The notes under the pieces were generated by a model that worked only from the letters and a program-made list of their open reading frames with translations, was not told the origin of the DNA and searched no databases. Below are positions 5,829-8,921 of a stretch of 8,921 bases of DNA, piece after piece (the first letter of the stretch is position 1; the number at the start of each line of letters is the position of its first letter). Source of the stretch: Synechococcales cyanobacterium PMM_0036 (GTDB lineage: Bacteria > Cyanobacteriota > Cyanobacteriia > Elainellales > Elainellaceae); the NCBI GenBank assembly GCA_949127645.1, contig CASBQM010000261.1, forward strand, positions 1 to 8,921. Reading direction: 5' to 3'. Made by a program: the position numbers and the translations under genes.

Positions 5829-7181
5829 TCAAAGTTTTTGCTCAATCGTGACTAAGATTTCGCAGATTTGGATGAACAGGGGACGTATAGAGGGAACCGG
5901 GTTCATACAGTCTTGCTGCAAGCACCGAAGAGTAGCGATCGCTTCTACCTGAGAATCTATTTGAGAATTTGCGGGAGAAGACAGATCTTCCTGTTTGCAA
6001 CGATCTAGCAAATCTTCTAGGAGACAGCCAAAGGCTCTCACCTCTAGGCGCTCGATCGCCTGACCTGTGCAACCGCTCAGATCATAGAAAGAGGCAGCTC
6101 CGAAGTCTCCCAGTAAACTGTGTCCTGATTCGTTCACCAAAATATTGTGAGCATAAAGATCGCTATGCATAATGCCCTGACTATGAAGGTGCGCGGCGGC
6201 GGCGGCAATACCCTGAGCAATACGCAAAATCACAGGCAAAGAAAAAGCTGCATCTAAGCTATAGGTATCTCTGGTACAGGTATCAAAGTCTGGAGGTTTC
6301 CCCAAATTTTTGTAGTCGGGGGAAACGAAAGGCAGCACCAGCCCTGCTTTATCCTCAGGAGTATTGATCAACTTTCCCAGCAATCCCACAAGATTCTCAT
6401 GCGATCCGGCAGCAATGCAGGCGCGCATTTCGTCCGCAGGAAGTCCATCACTCGTGATCTCACCTTTGAATATTTTGATGGCAACTTCTTGAGGTTGCCC
6501 CTGCTGTGCAGTCCAAATCCCTTTAGAGATTACGCCAGACGCACCTTGCCCCAGCATATCTCCCAATGCGAGGTCAGACCAATCTATGGAGGGGAGCGAT
6601 CGCTCCTCAACAGGAATAGCATCACAGAATGGATTGCCAGAATAAGCTAGCCAAGCTAGGCGAGGTAGGGTGAGTAGCCAGGTAGGAAGCGCCTCAAGCC
6701 GATTTGCCGCTAGCCGGATCAGTTCTAAGTTCAGGCACAAAGCCATTTCATCGGGGAGCGATCGCAGCTCATTTCCTGCCAACATGAGCTTCTGCAAATT
6801 TGTCAGGTTGCCGATCGAGATGGGGAGTTGCTCCAGTCTGTTGTTGGTAAGAATCAGCCAACGGACGGTTGGCGAGAGAGCATTTTCTGCAAAAGTTGTA
6901 ATGCGATTTGACTTAAAGCCGATCATATAGAGATCGGGACACTGTGAAAGAATCGCTGGGACTTCTTCAAACGCATTATTGTTGAAGAAGACAATTTTAA
7001 GCTTCTTCAGTTGCGCAAACTCATCCGGCAGAGACTTCAGGTGATTATCTGATAGATCTAGAATTTCCAAAGAGTCTGCCAAATCCAGAATCTCTGATGG
7101 AAATTGAGCTAGCCCGCCATAGAGATTAAGCCGTTTAACTCCCGTAAGCTGACCTGAGCGCAGTAAATCGATCGTTTCCAT
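5829..7181 (-). CDS. Leucine-rich-repeat protein fused to a compact protein kinase domain
   Basis: The N-terminal half (about 15-187) is a run of seven to eight leucine-rich repeats of 22-23 residues, for example LEILDLSDNHLKSLPDEF (38-55) and LQKLMLAGNELRSLPDEM (129-146). The C-terminal half (about 200-450) is a protein kinase: GQGASG loop (211-216), VAIK with K236, a probable helix-C glutamate E251, HSDLYAHNILV (339-349) giving catalytic D341 and N346, DFG at 359-361, and R433 in SIRP. HRD is replaced by HSD. Between DFG and the next helix (LEVRAFGCLLEDLL, 379-392) only about 17 residues remain, and no APE motif is visible, so the activation segment is unusually short. The catalytic residues are kept, so it may still be active. 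No membrane segment or signal peptide is seen; it is probably cytosolic, with LRRs for partner binding. A family with this layout is annotated in bacteria as LRR-containing protein kinase. No strong ribosome-binding site precedes the ATG. Confidence 0.88.
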   Translation of the reverse strand: METIDLLRSGQLTGVKRLNLYGGLAQFPSEILDLADSLEILDLSDNHLKSLPDEFAQLKKLKIVFFNNNAFEEVPAILSQCPDLYMIGFKSNRITTFAENALSPTVRWLILTNNRLEQLPISIGNLTNLQKLMLAGNELRSLPDEMALCLNLELIRLAANRLEALPTWLLTLPRLAWLAYSGNPFCDAIPVEERSLPSIDWSDLALGDMLGQGASGVISKGIWTAQQGQPQEVAIKIFKGEITSDGLPADEMRACIAAGSHENLVGLLGKLINTPEDKAGLVLPFVSPDYKNLGKPPDFDTCTRDTYSLDAAFSLPVILRIAQGIAAAAAHLHSQGIMHSDLYAHNILVNESGHSLLGDFGAASFYDLSGCTGQAIERLEVRAFGCLLEDLLDRCKQEDLSSPANSQIDSQVEAIATLRCLQQDCMNPVPSIRPLFIQICEILVTIEQKL

Positions 7182-7218
7182 AGAGGTTGCGTGGATTAAA
7201 ATGAGCCAAATCGAATGC

Positions 7219-7246
7219 AGCCTAACACAAGCGCTGATTACGTCAA
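7219..7246 (-). promoter_or_regulatory. Weak candidate promoter for the LRR-kinase gene
   Basis: On the - strand TTGACG (complement of 7241-7246) matches five of six -35 bases and is followed after 16 bases by TAGGCT (complement of 7219-7224), a poor -10. The start codon lies about 40 bases further on. The palindrome AATTGCAATT overlaps the -35, where a regulator could act. Confidence 0.25.
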
Positions 7247-7408
7247 TTGCAATTTAGGTAGCCGTTAGCACTGTTTAAACATCCTCAGAAACACAACATT
7301 AGGTGACAAAAAACAAAAAACTCTGCTACCGCTCAGGAAAATCTGACAGGATTTAAGTAACAATCTGCTGACAATTTCAGACAAGAGAACTTACGCCCAG
7401 AGAACACC

Positions 7409-7414
7409 AGGGAA
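7409..7414 (+). promoter_or_regulatory. Ribosome-binding site of the aminotransferase gene
   Basis: AGGGAA lies three bases before the ATG at 7418, closer than usual. No better start with stronger spacing is near, and the protein from this ATG begins as family members do, so the start is kept. Confidence 0.55.
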
Positions 7415-7417
7415 CTT

Positions 7418-8755
7418 ATGCAAGAAAGCGCCTTTACCTCAACCGATCGCCAGAGTCTCGAAGCCTTCTGGATGCCCTTCACCGCTAACCGCCAGTTCAA
7501 ATCACACCCGCGTGTCATGGTGTCTGCTCAGGGGATGCACTACACCAGCGAAGATGGACGGCAGATTCTTGACGGCACTGCGGGGCTGTGGTGCGTCAAT
7601 GCCGGACATAGCCGCCCCGAAATTGCTGAAGCAGTGCAGAAACAGGTGATGACTCTGGACTTTTCACCCACTTTTCAGATGGCGCATCCCGGCGCGTTTC
7701 AGTTAGCCGATCGCCTCTCTAAAATGCTGCCTGGAGATCTGAATCGCGTGTTTTTTGCTAACTCTGGCTCTGAGGCAGTCGATTCGGCGCTAAAGATTGC
7801 GATCGCCTATCACCGGGTTTGCGGACAGGGAACGCGCCAGAGGTTAATCGGGCGAGAGCGCGGATATCACGGCGTGGGGTTTGGTGGCATCTCCGTGGGC
7901 GGCATTGGCGCAAATCGTAAGTTTTACGGCAGTCTGCTGGCTGGGGTGGATCATCTGCCTCATACCCACAGCCTAGAGCATAATGCCTTCAGTAAGGGAC
8001 AGCCCTCCTGGGGCGCACACCTTGCCGACGAGCTAGAGCGGATCGTGGCTCTGCATGATGCCTCCAATATTGCGGCAGTGATTGTCGAGCCAGTAGCGGG
8101 TTCTACGGGCGTGCTGGTGCCGCCCCAAGGCTACCTCCAGCGACTGCGATCGATCTGCGATAAGTATGGCATTTTGCTGATCTTCGATGAGGTGATTTCG
8201 GGCTTTGGGCGATTAGGCACAGGCTTTGCTGCCGACTACTTCGGGGTGATTCCTGACATGATTGCCGTGGCTAAGGGCATCACCAACGGCACGTTGCCCA
8301 TGGGAGCCGTATTTGTCCGGCAGGGCATTTATGATGCGTTTATGGAGGGTTCGTCAGAAAATGCGATCGAGCTGTTCCATGGCTATACCTACTCAGGGCA
8401 TCCGGTTGCCTGTGCTGCCTCCATGGCAACGCTGGATATTTACGAAAAAGAGGGGCTATTCCAGCGTGCTCAGTCGCTCTCTGGCTATTGGGAAGAATCT
8501 GTGCATGGGCTGCGAGGTTTGCCCCATGTCATTGATATTCGCAATATTGGGCTAGTTGCCGGGATTGAGCTAGAGTCCATACCTGGAAAACCTGGAGCAA
8601 GAGCCTTTGAGTGTTTCCTTCGCTGCTACGAGCGAGGTCTGCTGATCCGCACCACGGGAGACATTATTGCGCTGTCACCGCCGCTGATCATTGAGAAATC
8701 TCACATCGACGAGCTATTTGCCCTATTGACTGAGGTATTAAAGGAATTGCCCTAG
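7418..8755 (+). CDS. Class III aminotransferase, omega-amino acid (beta-alanine):pyruvate type
   Basis: The 445 residues match the usual length of omega-amino acid:pyruvate aminotransferases (EC 2.6.1.18), cytosolic fold-type I PLP enzymes. Visible landmarks are FWMPFTANRQFK (17-28) and LDGTAGLWCVNAGH (51-64), both characteristic of this branch, then ANSGSEAVDSALK (114-126) for phosphate binding, RGYHGVGFGG (148-157) with ring-stacking Y150, IFDEVISGFGR (255-265) with D257 for the PLP nitrogen, AVAKGITNG (283-291) with Schiff-base K286, and HGYTYSGHP (321-329). R411 in LIRTTGD is the probable carboxylate-binding arginine. The reaction would move the amino group of beta-alanine or a similar amine to pyruvate, giving malonate semialdehyde and alanine. 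Beta-alanine is what remains after uracil breakdown, which fits the nearby permease and deaminase. Relatives also accept taurine, GABA or aromatic amines, so the physiological donor is not proven. Complete gene, divergent from the kinase gene. Confidence 0.9.
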   Translation: MQESAFTSTDRQSLEAFWMPFTANRQFKSHPRVMVSAQGMHYTSEDGRQILDGTAGLWCVNAGHSRPEIAEAVQKQVMTLDFSPTFQMAHPGAFQLADRLSKMLPGDLNRVFFANSGSEAVDSALKIAIAYHRVCGQGTRQRLIGRERGYHGVGFGGISVGGIGANRKFYGSLLAGVDHLPHTHSLEHNAFSKGQPSWGAHLADELERIVALHDASNIAAVIVEPVAGSTGVLVPPQGYLQRLRSICDKYGILLIFDEVISGFGRLGTGFAADYFGVIPDMIAVAKGITNGTLPMGAVFVRQGIYDAFMEGSSENAIELFHGYTYSGHPVACAASMATLDIYEKEGLFQRAQSLSGYWEESVHGLRGLPHVIDIRNIGLVAGIELESIPGKPGARAFECFLRCYERGLLIRTTGDIIALSPPLIIEKSHIDELFALLTEVLKELP

Positions 8756-8828
8756 AAATCTGCCACCTCTAAAATCTCGCTTTTTTTATGTCTAAAGCCA
8801 TTGAACTGAATATGCATCAAGCTGTGCG

Positions 8829-8844
8829 TCTTGGCTAGCCAAGA
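8829..8844. repeat. Perfect 16-bp palindrome downstream of the aminotransferase
   Basis: TCTTGGCTAGCCAAGA is its own complement. It lies 73 bases after the stop and follows a T-run at 8781-8787. It may be a transcript-end hairpin or an operator for a gene beyond the right edge. The last bases of the window (8899-8921, with AAATCCCCCTAAAT) resemble the start of a C-rich repeat often seen between cyanobacterial genes. Confidence 0.6.
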
Positions 8845-8921
8845 TAACCCAAATCTTTTATGCTGGGCGAATAACAGAGTTATGATGGGGCAAATTTGAT
8901 TCAGATTAAATCCCCCTAAAT

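Larger units (their letters stand above)
7182..7417. other. Divergent promoter region between kinase and aminotransferase genes
   Basis: These 236 bases must hold both promoters. They contain two short perfect palindromes, AATTGCAATT (7245-7254) and GTTTAAAC (7273-7280), and an NtcA-like half-match GTA-N8-CAC (7258-7271). An A-rich tract occupies about 7308-7320. Inverted half-sites AAATC/GATTT flank a six-base centre around 7340-7355. No reading frame or structured RNA stands out. Confidence 0.5.

Noticed and set aside
6187..6200. GCG/GGC trinucleotide run in the kinase gene
   Set aside because: It encodes an alanine run (about 326-330) in a helix just before the catalytic loop. It is too short to count as a microsatellite of interest.
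8756..8787. Intrinsic terminator directly after the aminotransferase
   Set aside because: A T-run is present (8781-8787) but no stable stem precedes it.
8788..8838. Short open frame MSKAIELNMHQAVRLG after a T-run
   Set aside because: Only 16 codons, no ribosome-binding site, and the stop lies inside a palindrome. Nothing recognisable follows in frame.

Overview
The window looks like chromosomal DNA from a cyanobacterium. The clearest sign is the palindrome GCGATCGC (HIP1), which I count 13 times in 8.9 kb, inside genes and between them. A Uma2-family protein, a cyanobacterial/plant-type glutathione transferase and a leucine-rich-repeat protein kinase fit the same origin. No rRNA, tRNA, CRISPR array, transposase or phage gene is visible.

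Layout, left to right. (1) The 3' end of a LysR-type regulator runs into the window on the + strand and stops at 184, followed by a nested stem-loop. (2) A 344-base gene-free stretch carries a dispersed hairpin repeat. (3) A Uma2-family protein is on the - strand (529-1179). (4) A divergent glutathione S-transferase follows on the + strand; I start it at 1363, because an extended -10 box and three 15-bp tandem repeats lie in what would otherwise be an N-terminal extension. (5) A long imperfect hairpin and an NtcA-like promoter precede a CodB-like NCS1 nucleobase permease (2876-4168, +). (6) The permease converges on an amidohydrolase/deaminase of the TRZ/ATZ type (4220-5761, -), with a shared compound hairpin between the stops. 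(7) Behind the deaminase, in the same direction, is a leucine-rich-repeat/protein-kinase fusion (5829-7181, -). A perfect 38-bp palindrome separates the two. (8) Divergent from the kinase is a class III omega-amino acid:pyruvate aminotransferase (7418-8755, +). (9) The right edge holds a 16-bp palindrome and what may be the start of a dispersed repeat.

A coherent reading is a small nucleobase-scavenging neighbourhood. A permease imports cytosine or a related base, a metal-dependent deaminase releases ammonia from a heterocycle, and an aminotransferase could use beta-alanine, the end product of reductive pyrimidine breakdown. The ring-opening enzymes are not in the window, so the pathway is an inference. 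The NtcA-like site before the permease would tie it to nitrogen status. The kinase, transferase and Uma2 genes have no evident link to this pathway.

The most unusual items are the 38-bp perfect palindrome abutting the deaminase ribosome-binding site, the very compact kinase domain with no recognisable APE segment fused to LRRs, and the tandem-repeat leader of the transferase gene. I did not find a convincing wholly new system.
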